In this document: positions 6,906 to 13,132 of the stretch, piece by piece | How positions within the stretch are numbered: the stretch's first letter is position 1 | Layout: every line of letters starts with the position of its first letter | From: Clostridiales bacterium | GTDB taxonomy: Bacteria > Bacillota > Clostridia > Lachnospirales > Lachnospiraceae | Reading direction: 5' to 3' | Length of the DNA stretch: 13,132 nt | Assembly: GCA_018369015.1 (NCBI GenBank) | Contig: JAGZDD010000103.1 | Coordinates: 1-13,132, forward strand | Program-made: the position numbers and the translations under genes | The notes under the pieces: generated by a model | The model's database searches: none | Told to the model about the DNA's origin: nothing | Seen by the model: only the letters and a program-made list of their open reading frames with translations

Positions 6906-8708
6906 TTACATGACGTTGGAGGTAATTGTAAGGATGGATAATGTATGCTCTGCATTGCGGTAGGTCGGATTTTTCTTAAGCTCTTCATAGAACAGCTGCA
7001 CCTGCTGCGCCGCAATGGAATCCACCCGGTCGTCATCATTTCCAAAGGCAGGGAAATCCCCTGTCGTTTCAAAATCTTTAATCAGTCCGGTTTCATCACG
7101 GATGACCCGGACTTTTCCATATTTAATCGCTGACAGAGAATCCGCCAAAACGCTCATACCGGCAATGCCAAAGGCCATAAAGCGGTGTACGTCCGTATCG
7201 TGAAGCGCCATTTGGGTTTTCTCATAAGCATATTTATCATGCATATAATGAATAATGTTCATCGCACTGACATAAGTTTTGGCCAGCCACGGGCGGTAAA
7301 TATCCATAAGCTTTAGTACCTTATCATAGTCCAGATATTCCCCCTCATAAGGCGTATGGGCCGGGGCGATCTGCGCCCCGCTCTTTTCATCCCGGCCGCC
7401 ATTAATACTCATCATCAAAAGCTTGGCCAGATTTGCCCGCGCTCCGAAAAACTGCATATCCTTCCCGACGCGCATGGCCGATACACAGCAGGCAATCGCA
7501 TAATCATCGCCGAACTTTGGCCGCATAATATCATCATTTTCGTACTGAATCGCATCTGTATCACAAGATACCTGGGCGATAAAGCGTTTAAAGTTCTCAG
7601 GAAGCTGCTCAGACCAAAGCACCGTCAGGTTCGGTTCTGCGCTCGGTCCAAGATTATATAATGTATTTAAAATACGGTAAGAGCTTTTTGTGACTAAGGT
7701 GCGTCCATCCTCGCCGGTACCGCCAATGCTTTCCGTAATCCACATGGGATCACCGCCAAAAAGCTCATTGTAATCCGGCGTTCTTAAATGACGGGCCATG
7801 CGCAGTTTCATTACAAAGTCATCAAAAATTTCCTGGGCCTGTGCTTCTGTCAAAAGCCCGGCAGCTATATCCCTCTCAAAATAAATATCTAAAAAGGTGC
7901 TTGTGCGCCCAAGGCTCATAGCTGCGCCGTTCTGTTCCTTAATTGCACCAAGATAGCCAAAATACAGCCATTGTACCGCTTCCCTGGCATTTTTTGCAGG
8001 CCTTGAAATATCAAATCCGTACATTGCCGCCATTTCCTTTAAAAGCTCGAGGAAATGGATCTGCTGGTAAAGCTCCTCAAGCTGGCGTATATTATCCTGA
8101 AGCATTACCTCATGGCCAAGACGTTCCTTATCCGCCTTTTTAAAACGGATCAGCGTATCTATTCCGTACAGGGCCACACGGCGGTAATCTCCAATAATGC
8201 GGCCTCTGCCGTAGGCATCTGGAAGCCCGGTAATAATCCCACAGTGGCGGGCAGCCTTGATTTCATCGGTATACGCCCGGAAAACGCCGTCGTTATGGGT
8301 CGTCCGGTAGGTAAATTCCTTTTCAATCTTTTCCGACAATTCATAGCCGTAGGCTTTGCACGCATCACGGGTCATACGCATTCCGCCAAAAGGATTGACG
8401 CCCCGCTTTAGCGGCTTATCTGTCTGAAGGCCCACAATAATTTCTTCCTCTTTATCAAGGTAGCCCGGCTTATATGTCACCAATGACATAGCCGTCTGTG
8501 TGTCAATATCAAAAACACCGCCCATCTGCTGCTCAATCATCAAAAGGTTATTAAGCTTCTTCATCAGCCGTTTTGTGCGCGGCGTTGCCCCTTCAAGAAA
8601 TGAGCCGTCGCCCTCATAGGGTGTATAATTTTTCTGAATAAAATCCCGGACATTAATCTCGTCCATCCATACGCCTTTATTAAAATTTTCCCAAGCTTTT
8701 TCCATCAT
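6906..8708 (-). CDS. pflB: N-terminal 600 residues of pyruvate formate-lyase
   Basis: This is the part of PflB that would be made if the TAA is real. It carries the substrate barrel of the enzyme, including the catalytic neighbouring cysteines Cys407-Cys408 in DYAIACCVSAMRVGKDMQFFGARANL, and the earlier NPFGGMRMTRDACKAYG and GLPDAYGRGRIIGDYRR blocks typical of PFL and not of the glycerol- or choline-type lyases. It lacks the C-terminal glycine loop and so cannot form the radical by itself. The start ATG at 8708 follows GGGAGG with 8 bases spacing; a second ATG directly follows. The gene sits behind a ZTP riboswitch and directly upstream of pflA. Confidence 0.9.
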   Translation of the reverse strand: MMEKAWENFNKGVWMDEINVRDFIQKNYTPYEGDGSFLEGATPRTKRLMKKLNNLLMIEQQMGGVFDIDTQTAMSLVTYKPGYLDKEEEIIVGLQTDKPLKRGVNPFGGMRMTRDACKAYGYELSEKIEKEFTYRTTHNDGVFRAYTDEIKAARHCGIITGLPDAYGRGRIIGDYRRVALYGIDTLIRFKKADKERLGHEVMLQDNIRQLEELYQQIHFLELLKEMAAMYGFDISRPAKNAREAVQWLYFGYLGAIKEQNGAAMSLGRTSTFLDIYFERDIAAGLLTEAQAQEIFDDFVMKLRMARHLRTPDYNELFGGDPMWITESIGGTGEDGRTLVTKSSYRILNTLYNLGPSAEPNLTVLWSEQLPENFKRFIAQVSCDTDAIQYENDDIMRPKFGDDYAIACCVSAMRVGKDMQFFGARANLAKLLMMSINGGRDEKSGAQIAPAHTPYEGEYLDYDKVLKLMDIYRPWLAKTYVSAMNIIHYMHDKYAYEKTQMALHDTDVHRFMAFGIAGMSVLADSLSAIKYGKVRVIRDETGLIKDFETTGDFPAFGNDDDRVDSIAAQQVQLFYEELKKNPTYRNAEHTLSILTITSNVM

Positions 8709-8760
8709 TTCTTTTTCCTCCCATAAATCGTAACTCTTCAGCCGCCAAGGCCAAGCAAGC

Positions 8761-8871
8761 TTAGCTTTGGCTCGTTTCCCAATCGTGCAGGCACGGCAGC
8801 CGCTTGCAGGGCGTATCGCGCAAATAAAACAAAAAGCACCAGAAGCTTTTGTATTGAGTGCTCTTTTTCAT
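8761..8871 (-). CDS. Possible 36-residue leader ORF upstream of pflB
   Basis: ATG at 8871 lies 10 bases after GGAGG (8886-8882) and opens a 36-codon frame (MKKSTQYKSFWCFLFYLRDT..., ending ETSQS) closing at TAA 8761, before the pflB RBS. The first codons overlap an A-rich/U-rich hairpin: AAAAAGAGCAC (8868-8858) can pair with GTGCTTTTT (8839-8831), followed by GTTTTATTT. It could be a leader peptide or a chance frame in a repeat-derived leader, since the GGAGG lies at the edge of a dispersed repeat. I recognise no family. Confidence 0.3.
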   Translation of the reverse strand: MKKSTQYKSFWCFLFYLRDTPCKRLPCLHDWETSQS

Positions 8872-8885
8872 TTCTACTAAACCTC

Positions 8886-8922
8886 CATGCCGCGCTGCAC
8901 GCGGCTGCACTACGCTATGCAG
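8886..8922. repeat. GC-rich palindromic repeat, copy 1
   Basis: CATGCCGCGCTGCACGCGGC (8886-8905) recurs with one mismatch at 12968-12987, and the similarity extends over about 35 bases. GCCGCG/CGCGGC form a stem, and CTGCAC...ATGCAG adjoining it another. On the minus strand the repeat ends just before a ribosome binding site in both places. Confidence 0.6.
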
Positions 8923-8963
8923 TGACGCGATGTGTACAAGCTGGATAAATTTTTCGTAAAAAT

Positions 8964-8997
8964 AAAAAAGAGCAGCATACAAAAATCTGATGCTGCC
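8964..8997 (-). terminator. Intrinsic terminator of the ZTP riboswitch
   Basis: On the minus strand GCAGCAT (8996-8990) pairs with ATGCTGC (8978-8972), extended by a G-U pair and a G-C pair, and is followed by C and six T (8969-8964). The 5' arm overlaps the conserved GGGC at the 3' end of the aptamer, so ligand binding would prevent the hairpin from forming and allow transcription into pflB. Confidence 0.88.
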
Positions 8998-9065
8998 CAG
9001 ACGGTCGGCGTTACAAAGCTTTGAATCCACTGTGGTGACCCACAATTACCCGTCAGTCCTCAAAG
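8995..9065 (-). promoter_or_regulatory. ZTP riboswitch (pfl motif)
   Basis: This is a minus-strand RNA of 71 bases. Closing stem CTTTGA (9065-9060) pairs with TCAAAG (9024-9019). Inside are ACTGACGGG and a hairpin TGTGG-GTCA-CCACA (9044-9031). The 3' part, GCCGACCGTCTGGGC (9009-8995), matches the hallmark of the ZTP class (CCGCCUGGGC). The class pseudoknot is conserved by compensating change: GACGG (9054-9050) pairs with CCGTC (9004-9000), where other members have GGCGG with CCGCC. ZTP riboswitches sense ZMP/ZTP, which build up when 10-formyl-tetrahydrofolate is short, and turn on folate, purine and pfl genes. Here it is an ON switch by transcription antitermination, since a terminator overlaps its 3' end and pflB follows. 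Confidence 0.9.
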
Positions 9066-9087
9066 CCTTTCTTCACTTTTGATAAAG

Positions 9088-9990
9088 CTACTGTAACACA
9101 GCCTCCCCGCCAATGTCAAGATGTTTTTTATATTCCCTCGGCGAACACCCCATAAGCCGGCGGAAGGTTTTGGCAAAATAGCTGGGGCTTTCAAAGCCGC
9201 AGGCCTCGCACACCTCTGTCACCGTATACTCCCCGGTTTTTAGTAGCTGGCAGGCGCTGTTAATACGGTAATGAATTACATACTGCATGGGCGGCATATG
9301 AATAAACTCCTGGAAGCACCGTAAACATTCCCGTCCGCATACATTGGCATGGGCGGCAATCTGTTCCACGCTCAAGGCCTCCCGGTAATGCCCATGGATA
9401 AAATTAAGCATGGCCTTAATCCGCTCGTTATCCTTCCCCGGCTTCTCTTTCTCGCCAATCACATCACCGCAGTGGATAAATATTTCGTAAAAAACATCGG
9501 CCAGCGCCCGCCGGGCAAGCAGCTCGCAGCCATACGCCTTCCCGGCCACAGCCTCGTGGGCCTGGCGTATATCCGCAACAACCTTAGCCTGCCACGGTAC
9601 CCCGGACAAAAATACCATCGCCTGGATACCGGAGGAAATAAACGGCCTCATATATTTTTCCCAAAATACACTGTCATAGGAGCCATAGACCATGCGCCCT
9701 GAAAAAAGGAAATCCTTTTTGCGCCCATGGTTATTTTTCTGAAAAGGGATCCCATGGAGCGTGCCTGAATTGATTAATATCCCATCTCCCGGATGAAGCT
9801 TATATGTATTTTGCCCAACATAAAATTCAACACAGCCGTCTTCCACGACAGAAAATTCAAATTCCTCGTGCCAGTGCCATGGAAATTCATTCACCTCCAT
9901 GCTGCCTCCATAGGCTGCGCAGGGAAAGGCCACGCTTCCATGAGTCCTCACTTCCTGTCTGTTCTCTGCTATAATTGCCCGTTCTTCCAC
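9088..9990 (-). CDS. AraC-family transcriptional regulator with cupin sensor domain
   Basis: This is a 300-residue cytoplasmic regulator. The N-terminal cupin-like domain has FPWHWHEEFEFSVVEDG (36-52) and the LHPGDGILINSGTLHGI turn (65-81), usually a small-molecule pocket. The C-terminus has two helix-turn-helix units: LSVEQIAAHANVCGRECLRCFQEF (about 206-229) and TVTEVCEACGFESPSYFAKTFRRLMGCSPREYKKHL (256-291), the standard AraC signature. The start is GTG at 9990, 7 bases after GAGGAGG. It is divergent from the MATE gene, and a dyad sits in its own promoter, so it may control itself and the pump. The effector is unknown. Its 3' end holds the pfl promoter, but a role in pfl control is only a guess. 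Confidence 0.92.
   Translation of the reverse strand: MEERAIIAENRQEVRTHGSVAFPCAAYGGSMEVNEFPWHWHEEFEFSVVEDGCVEFYVGQNTYKLHPGDGILINSGTLHGIPFQKNNHGRKKDFLFSGRMVYGSYDSVFWEKYMRPFISSGIQAMVFLSGVPWQAKVVADIRQAHEAVAGKAYGCELLARRALADVFYEIFIHCGDVIGEKEKPGKDNERIKAMLNFIHGHYREALSVEQIAAHANVCGRECLRCFQEFIHMPPMQYVIHYRINSACQLLKTGEYTVTEVCEACGFESPSYFAKTFRRLMGCSPREYKKHLDIGGEAVLQ
9090..9119 (-). promoter_or_regulatory. Promoter of the riboswitch-pfl operon
   Basis: A perfect -35 box TTGACA (9119-9114) is followed by 18 bases and the -10 box TACAGT (9095-9090). It lies in the last codons of the AraC-family gene, and the predicted transcript start, around 9083, is about 18 bases before the riboswitch closing stem. This makes the pfl operon a separate transcript from the regulator gene. 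Confidence 0.6.
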
Positions 9991-10024
9991 GGAACTTCCT
10001 CCTCAAAAAAGTCGTTTTTGTTAT

Positions 10025-10053
10025 AGTATACTTCTAAATAGTTATAGAAGCAA
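10025..10053 (-). promoter_or_regulatory. Promoter of the AraC-type gene with a dyad operator
   Basis: The minus strand has -35 TTGCTT (10053-10048), a 17-base spacer and -10 TATACT (10030-10025). The dyad CTTCTA-N8-TAGAAG (10050-10031) covers the end of the -35 box and the entire spacer, a good place for a repressor or an autoregulator to bind. It lies in the shared region between the regulator and the MATE gene. No comparably clear plus-strand promoter for the MATE gene was found. Confidence 0.6.
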
Positions 10054-10155
10054 GACCCTGATTGTGATACTATTTTCCAAAGTACAGCACCGTTACTATT
10101 TACCGCTGCAAAACGTGCAGCAGCAGAATACACTTTATGAAAGCAGGTAATAAAA

Positions 10156-11490
10156 ATGGTTAAAGATATGACCCATGGCTCACCGCTCAAATTAATCATC
10201 AGCTTTGCTATTCCAATGTTTCTTGGAATCCTTTTTCAGCAGTTTTACAGCATGGTCGATACGATGATCGTCGGAAAATTCTTAGGTGTCGGGCCCCTGG
10301 CCGGCGTAGGCTCTACTGCTTCTTTAAATTTTATGGTCATTGGCTTTTGCACAGGCGTATGCAACGGCTTTGCCATCCCCGCCGCTCAGGCTTTTGGCGC
10401 CCGCAATGAACCGGAGCTTCGCCGTTATGTGGCATGCAGCGCATGGCTGTGCCTGATTTTTTCAATCCTTTTAACCGCCGTTGTGGCAGCGGCATGCCGC
10501 CCGATCCTTGTATTAATGAATACCCCGGACGATATTTTTTCTTATGCTTATGTTTATATCCTTATCATCTTCCTCGGTATTCCATTTACTTTTTTATATA
10601 ACATCCTGGCGGCTATTATCCGCTCCCTTGGCGACAGCAAAACGCCAGTCATCTTCCTGGCAATGGCCTCCATCATTAATATTATACTGGACATTGTATT
10701 TATCCTTGTTTTCCATATGGGCGTTGAAGGCCCGGCTCTGGCAACCGTCATTTCTCAAGCTGTCTCCGGGGGCGTATGCCTTTTGTACATGAAGAAAAAA
10801 TTTACAATTTTAAAAATGTCCAAAGATGACTGGCGGCTTCGCGGCCGACATGCCGGCGTCCTCTGTAAAATGGGTATCCCCATGGGGCTTCAATATTCTA
10901 TCACAGCCATCGGCACCCTGGTCATCCAGGCTGCAGTCAACAGCCTTGGCACAGCCGTTGTTGCCGGTGTCACTGCGGCCCAAAGGCTTAATGCTTTTAT
11001 CTCCTGCCCGGTAGAAGCTCTTGGACAGACAATGGCTCCCTACAGCGGTCAAAATGTAGGGGCCGGAAAAATGGACCGTTTAAGCCGCGGGCTTATTGCC
11101 GCATCAGTTTCCGGCTTTGCCGTATCTGTCGTATTGTTTATTGTTATATTGCTGACAGGACGAAGTCTATCCCTCCTGTTTTTAGACAGCTCAGAGGCAG
11201 TGATCCTTGATTACTCCTACCAGTTCCTTTTATTCTGCTGCGGCGGTTATTGTCTTTTAACCTTAGTAAATACTGTGCGCTTCACCATTCAGGGCATGGG
11301 CTTTTCCGGCCTGGCTATTACGGCAGGCGTCATGGAAATGGGCGCCCGCACCTTCGCTGGGCTGTGCCTGGCGAAATGGATTGGCTTTACGGGAATCTGC
11401 CTGGCCCATCCGCTGGCATGGATCTGTGCCGATATTTTTCTGATCCCTGCATTTTTTTACTGTAAAAGGCGGCTGCAAAAAACTTGTTAA
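10156..11490 (+). CDS. MATE-family multidrug efflux transporter
   Basis: This is a 444-residue integral membrane protein with about twelve membrane segments, the normal size for the multidrug and toxic compound extrusion family, which exports cationic drugs or metabolites using Na+ or H+ gradients. Typical features are the start THGSPLKLIISFAIPMFLGILFQQFYSMVDTMIVGKFLG, the repeat of that pattern in the second half (CKMGIPMGLQYSITAIGTLVIQAAVN), and NILAAIIRSLGDSKTPV, a strongly conserved loop of the Firmicute branch. ATG 10156 follows AGCAGGT with 7-8 bases spacing. It is divergent from the AraC-type regulator, a common arrangement for controlled efflux pumps. Its substrate cannot be predicted. 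Confidence 0.93.
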   Translation: MVKDMTHGSPLKLIISFAIPMFLGILFQQFYSMVDTMIVGKFLGVGPLAGVGSTASLNFMVIGFCTGVCNGFAIPAAQAFGARNEPELRRYVACSAWLCLIFSILLTAVVAAACRPILVLMNTPDDIFSYAYVYILIIFLGIPFTFLYNILAAIIRSLGDSKTPVIFLAMASIINIILDIVFILVFHMGVEGPALATVISQAVSGGVCLLYMKKKFTILKMSKDDWRLRGRHAGVLCKMGIPMGLQYSITAIGTLVIQAAVNSLGTAVVAGVTAAQRLNAFISCPVEALGQTMAPYSGQNVGAGKMDRLSRGLIAASVSGFAVSVVLFIVILLTGRSLSLLFLDSSEAVILDYSYQFLLFCCGGYCLLTLVNTVRFTIQGMGFSGLAITAGVMEMGARTFAGLCLAKWIGFTGICLAHPLAWICADIFLIPAFFYCKRRLQKTC

Positions 11491-11515
11491 GGACCGGCCG
11501 AAGTGAACCGCAGAC

Positions 11516-11584
11516 CAAATACCCCGATGCTTTTTTCCGCTTCTATTTTCTAGCTTGATTCCCCATATACCTTCGGGGTATTTG
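11516..11584. terminator. Inverted repeat between convergent MATE and FAD genes
   Basis: CAAATACCCCGA (11516-11527) is exactly inverted as TCGGGGTATTTG (11573-11584), 45 bases apart. The second arm lies inside the last codons of the FAD gene and the first lies in the 59-base convergent gap. Six T at 11531-11536 follow the first arm on the plus strand. The loop is long for a classical terminator, so the role is unsure, but no better terminator is seen for either gene. Confidence 0.35.
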
Positions 11585-12947
11585 ACTGTATGGCAAAAAT
11601 ATTTTCCATGCCGGCCTGGCGCACCCGCTCCCGGATAGCCGCAGTGTCTGTTGTATAAAACCCCTTCTCCTTCATCCGTTCAAAAAGGACGCTTCCGGAA
11701 AACGTATATTTAAAACCGCGTCCTTCCTTACTGTTCATTTGCTCCCCGACCCAGGAAATAGCATCACCGCAGGCTGTTTCTTTTGGCAGGGAAAGCAGCG
11801 GCTTATTTTGTTCCCGCCGCACCGCATTATATCCCGCCAGAGTTCCCGTAACAATAGCTTCCGTATGTCCCACAAAAATCCCAGATTTCTCCCCTGCACA
11901 AAACAGGTTTTCCATACCCGAAACAAGCATTGTATCATCCCGGGGAACACAAGCGGTAAAACGTATGGAATTTCCCACGCCTCCGGCGTAAGGATCTTCA
12001 AACCTGGCATTTTCAAAGCCAGGAATTTTTTTCAGCGTTTGAAGAGGAAAATAAGGTGCCATAAGTTTTGCATGGCCTGTGTCCAGCAAAATAATATTTT
12101 CTGCAAATTCAGGCAGAGCATATTGCTGGCAGGCTTTTATATCCAAATGGACGCTTCTTAAATTTTTTGGAACGGGAATCACCGCCACGCCTTTTTTCTC
12201 CAGCAGGCTGCAAAGCTGCGGCGAAAGAGAACCCTTCATTAATTTGCAGGAGCCGCTCATCGCTCCTAATGCCAGCCTGCTGCCATAAACATCGGCGGCT
12301 TTGTCAAAACCGTTTCCGAAAGCTCTATCCAAAGTTCCAGGCACGTCATTTCTGACAGAAACAGCGCCATATTCCTTAACTTTGCACAAAGCACTCAGGC
12401 TAACCCGCCCGCCAAAGGCCGGACAGCGCAAAATACAGGACACACATCCATTTCCATATTTATGGCACATGCCTTGTGGCCCGGCCGTTCCCGTTGTATC
12501 AATAAAAACATCGCCTTCAATGATTTTTCCCTGATGATCCTTCACAGAAAACAGACGGTATTTTCCAGAAACCGGGTCCTTCCATAGATGATGCACCTGA
12601 ATAATCCTGGACATAAACCGAATATCTACACCAAGCTCATTAAGAGTCTCCTCCACCTTTGCCGGAACTAAAGCCACATCAAAAAGGCTGGCGTGGGAAT
12701 GGCCGGGAAAATCTACATTTTTATGGCGGCAGCACATGTCAATCAGCCTAAAAAGCTCTCCTGCCCCCATAACGATCATTTCCTCCGCTGCAGTATAACG
12801 GCCATTATTTCTCATAATTCCCCCAACAGCGCCTGTTCCACAAAGCATATCGGTCCGCTCGGCTAAAACAACCTCCGCTCCCATGCGCGCCGCCTGCATC
12901 GCCGCCGCGCACCCTGCAAATCCTCCGCCTACAATAACAACTCTCAT
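11550..12947 (-). CDS. FAD-dependent oxidoreductase, GidA/TrmFO-like fold, Cys-rich
   Basis: This is a 465-residue flavoprotein. The N-terminus is a Rossmann FAD site, MRVVIVGGGFAGCAAAMQAA, with GGGFAG at 7-12 and Glu30 at the end of the second strand. DVFIDTTGTAGP (146-157) is a second dinucleotide-fold strand, and the late segment GMENLFCAGEKSGIFVGHTEAIVTGTLAGYNAVR resembles the final FAD-contact region of the MnmG/TrmFO and FAD_oxidored families. A cluster of cysteines (161, 168, 171, 175, 188; GNGCVSCILRCPAFGG) might bind an iron-sulfur centre. The start is ATG 12947 because AGGGAGG lies 6 bases before it; the longer frame to 13037 would run through repeat DNA. The substrate is unknown, and the distance to true tRNA-modifying enzymes makes that role doubtful. 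Confidence 0.82.
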   Translation of the reverse strand: MRVVIVGGGFAGCAAAMQAARMGAEVVLAERTDMLCGTGAVGGIMRNNGRYTAAEEMIVMGAGELFRLIDMCCRHKNVDFPGHSHASLFDVALVPAKVEETLNELGVDIRFMSRIIQVHHLWKDPVSGKYRLFSVKDHQGKIIEGDVFIDTTGTAGPQGMCHKYGNGCVSCILRCPAFGGRVSLSALCKVKEYGAVSVRNDVPGTLDRAFGNGFDKAADVYGSRLALGAMSGSCKLMKGSLSPQLCSLLEKKGVAVIPVPKNLRSVHLDIKACQQYALPEFAENIILLDTGHAKLMAPYFPLQTLKKIPGFENARFEDPYAGGVGNSIRFTACVPRDDTMLVSGMENLFCAGEKSGIFVGHTEAIVTGTLAGYNAVRREQNKPLLSLPKETACGDAISWVGEQMNSKEGRGFKYTFSGSVLFERMKEKGFYTTDTAAIRERVRQAGMENIFAIQSNTPKVYGESS

Positions 12948-12964
12948 CCGATCCCTCCCTAAAT

Positions 12965-13004
12965 CTTCATGCCGCGCTGCGCGCGGCACCACCACGCATG
13001 AAAG
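12965..13004. repeat. GC-rich palindromic repeat, copy 2
   Basis: CTTCATG (12965-12971) and CATGAAAG (12997-13004) are inverted arms around an inner hairpin, GCCGCGC-TGC-GCGCGGC. Bases 12968-12987 match 8886-8905 with one mismatch. It lies directly upstream of the ribosome binding site of the FAD gene and would sit in its 5' leader. Confidence 0.6.
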
Positions 13005-13050
13005 CCAGATGGTTCCGTGCCTGCGGCACTCCGCCATCTGCCGCCGGTAT

Positions 13051-13132
13051 GTCTACGTTCCACTCCGGTCGGCGCTAAACGCGTGGTCTACACTCCGTTC
13101 CGGTCGTTGCTGGACAAGCGGTCTACGTTCCA
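13051..13132. repeat. 35-bp tandem repeat array at window end
   Basis: Three units begin GTCTAC at 13051, 13086 and 13121, exactly 35 bases apart; the third is cut by the window end. The units differ at several positions (GTTCCACTCCGGTCGGCGCT against ACTCCGTTCCGGTCGTTGCT). Bases 13085-13115 equal bases 1-31 exactly. No coding frame or spacer structure is seen, so this is a minisatellite-like intergenic repeat and not a CRISPR array. Confidence 0.75.

Larger units (their letters stand above)
6477..8708 (-). pseudogene. pflB: Pyruvate formate-lyase gene interrupted by one in-frame TAA
   Basis: This is the complete 744-codon frame (743 residues if codon 601 were sense) of formate C-acetyltransferase, which converts pyruvate and CoA to acetyl-CoA and formate through a glycyl radical. 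The only lesion I see is TAA at 6908-6906, between ITSNVM and GKKTGNTPDGRKAGEPF. PFL proteins normally have tyrosine there (VMYGKKTGNTPDGR), so a single base change of TAC or TAT explains it. The rest of both halves shows no other damage, which implies a very recent mutation, an assembly error, or tolerance of a split enzyme. Confidence 0.8.

Noticed and set aside
6906..6908. TAA as a recoded (sense) codon or selenocysteine-like event
   Set aside because: Other genes in the window use TAA as an ordinary stop, TAA is not a selenocysteine codon, and a single base change from a tyrosine codon is simpler.
8761..9045. 94-codon minus-strand frame covering the pfl leader
   Set aside because: It would begin inside the ZTP aptamer and run through its terminator; only the last 36 codons have an RBS, so only that short form is listed, with low confidence.
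12948..13037. N-terminal 30-residue extension of the FAD oxidoreductase
   Set aside because: The extension runs through the palindromic repeat, and the Rossmann motif begins right at the RBS-backed ATG at 12947.

Overview
The window reads as chromosome of an anaerobic, low-to-moderate-GC Firmicute, most likely a gut Lachnospiraceae-type Clostridium relative (inference). The basis is strong GGAGG ribosome binding sites, a pyruvate formate-lyase locus under a ZTP riboswitch, an MBOAT/DUF4358/DHHW/SGNH polysaccharide O-acetylation set, and many GC-rich palindromic intergenic repeats. No tRNA, rRNA, CRISPR array, phage gene or intact transposase was seen.

Layout. 1-435: repeat-rich non-coding DNA. 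510-1031 (+): a small multi-pass membrane protein with its own promoter. 1163-5567 (-): a four-gene envelope O-acetylation cluster, transcribed in the order SGNH hydrolase, DUF4358 protein, MBOAT O-acyltransferase, DHHW protein. A nested-repeat element of about 240 bp separates the last two genes, and a perfect palindrome closes the cluster. 5736-9119 (-): the pfl operon, consisting of a promoter inside the 3' end of the preceding araC-type gene, a ZTP riboswitch with an overlapping terminator, a leader with a possible 36-residue ORF, pflB (broken by one in-frame TAA) and pflA. 9088-9990 (-): AraC-family regulator. 10156-11490 (+): MATE efflux pump. 11550-12947 (-): FAD-dependent oxidoreductase with a cysteine cluster. 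12948-13132: repeats, including 35-bp units also found at base 1.

How the genes work together. The MBOAT protein should move acetyl groups across the membrane, and the DHHW and SGNH proteins should place or remove them on an extracellular polymer whose identity the window does not reveal. PflA would install the glycyl radical on PflB to make formate and acetyl-CoA. The ZTP riboswitch ties this to ZMP/ZTP, the signal of 10-formyl-tetrahydrofolate shortage, because formate feeds the one-carbon pool.

The two most notable points are lesions in otherwise intact genes. First, the DHHW gene has a good RBS and ATG, but a run of nine C bases places that start one base out of frame, so the gene looks like a candidate phase-variable or frameshifted locus. 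Second, pflB has TAA at codon 601, where the family sequence suggests tyrosine, splitting the enzyme into a 600-residue part with the Cys-Cys pair and a 119-residue open frame with the glycyl-radical site. Either could be biology, recent decay or a sequencing error; reads and close relatives would decide.
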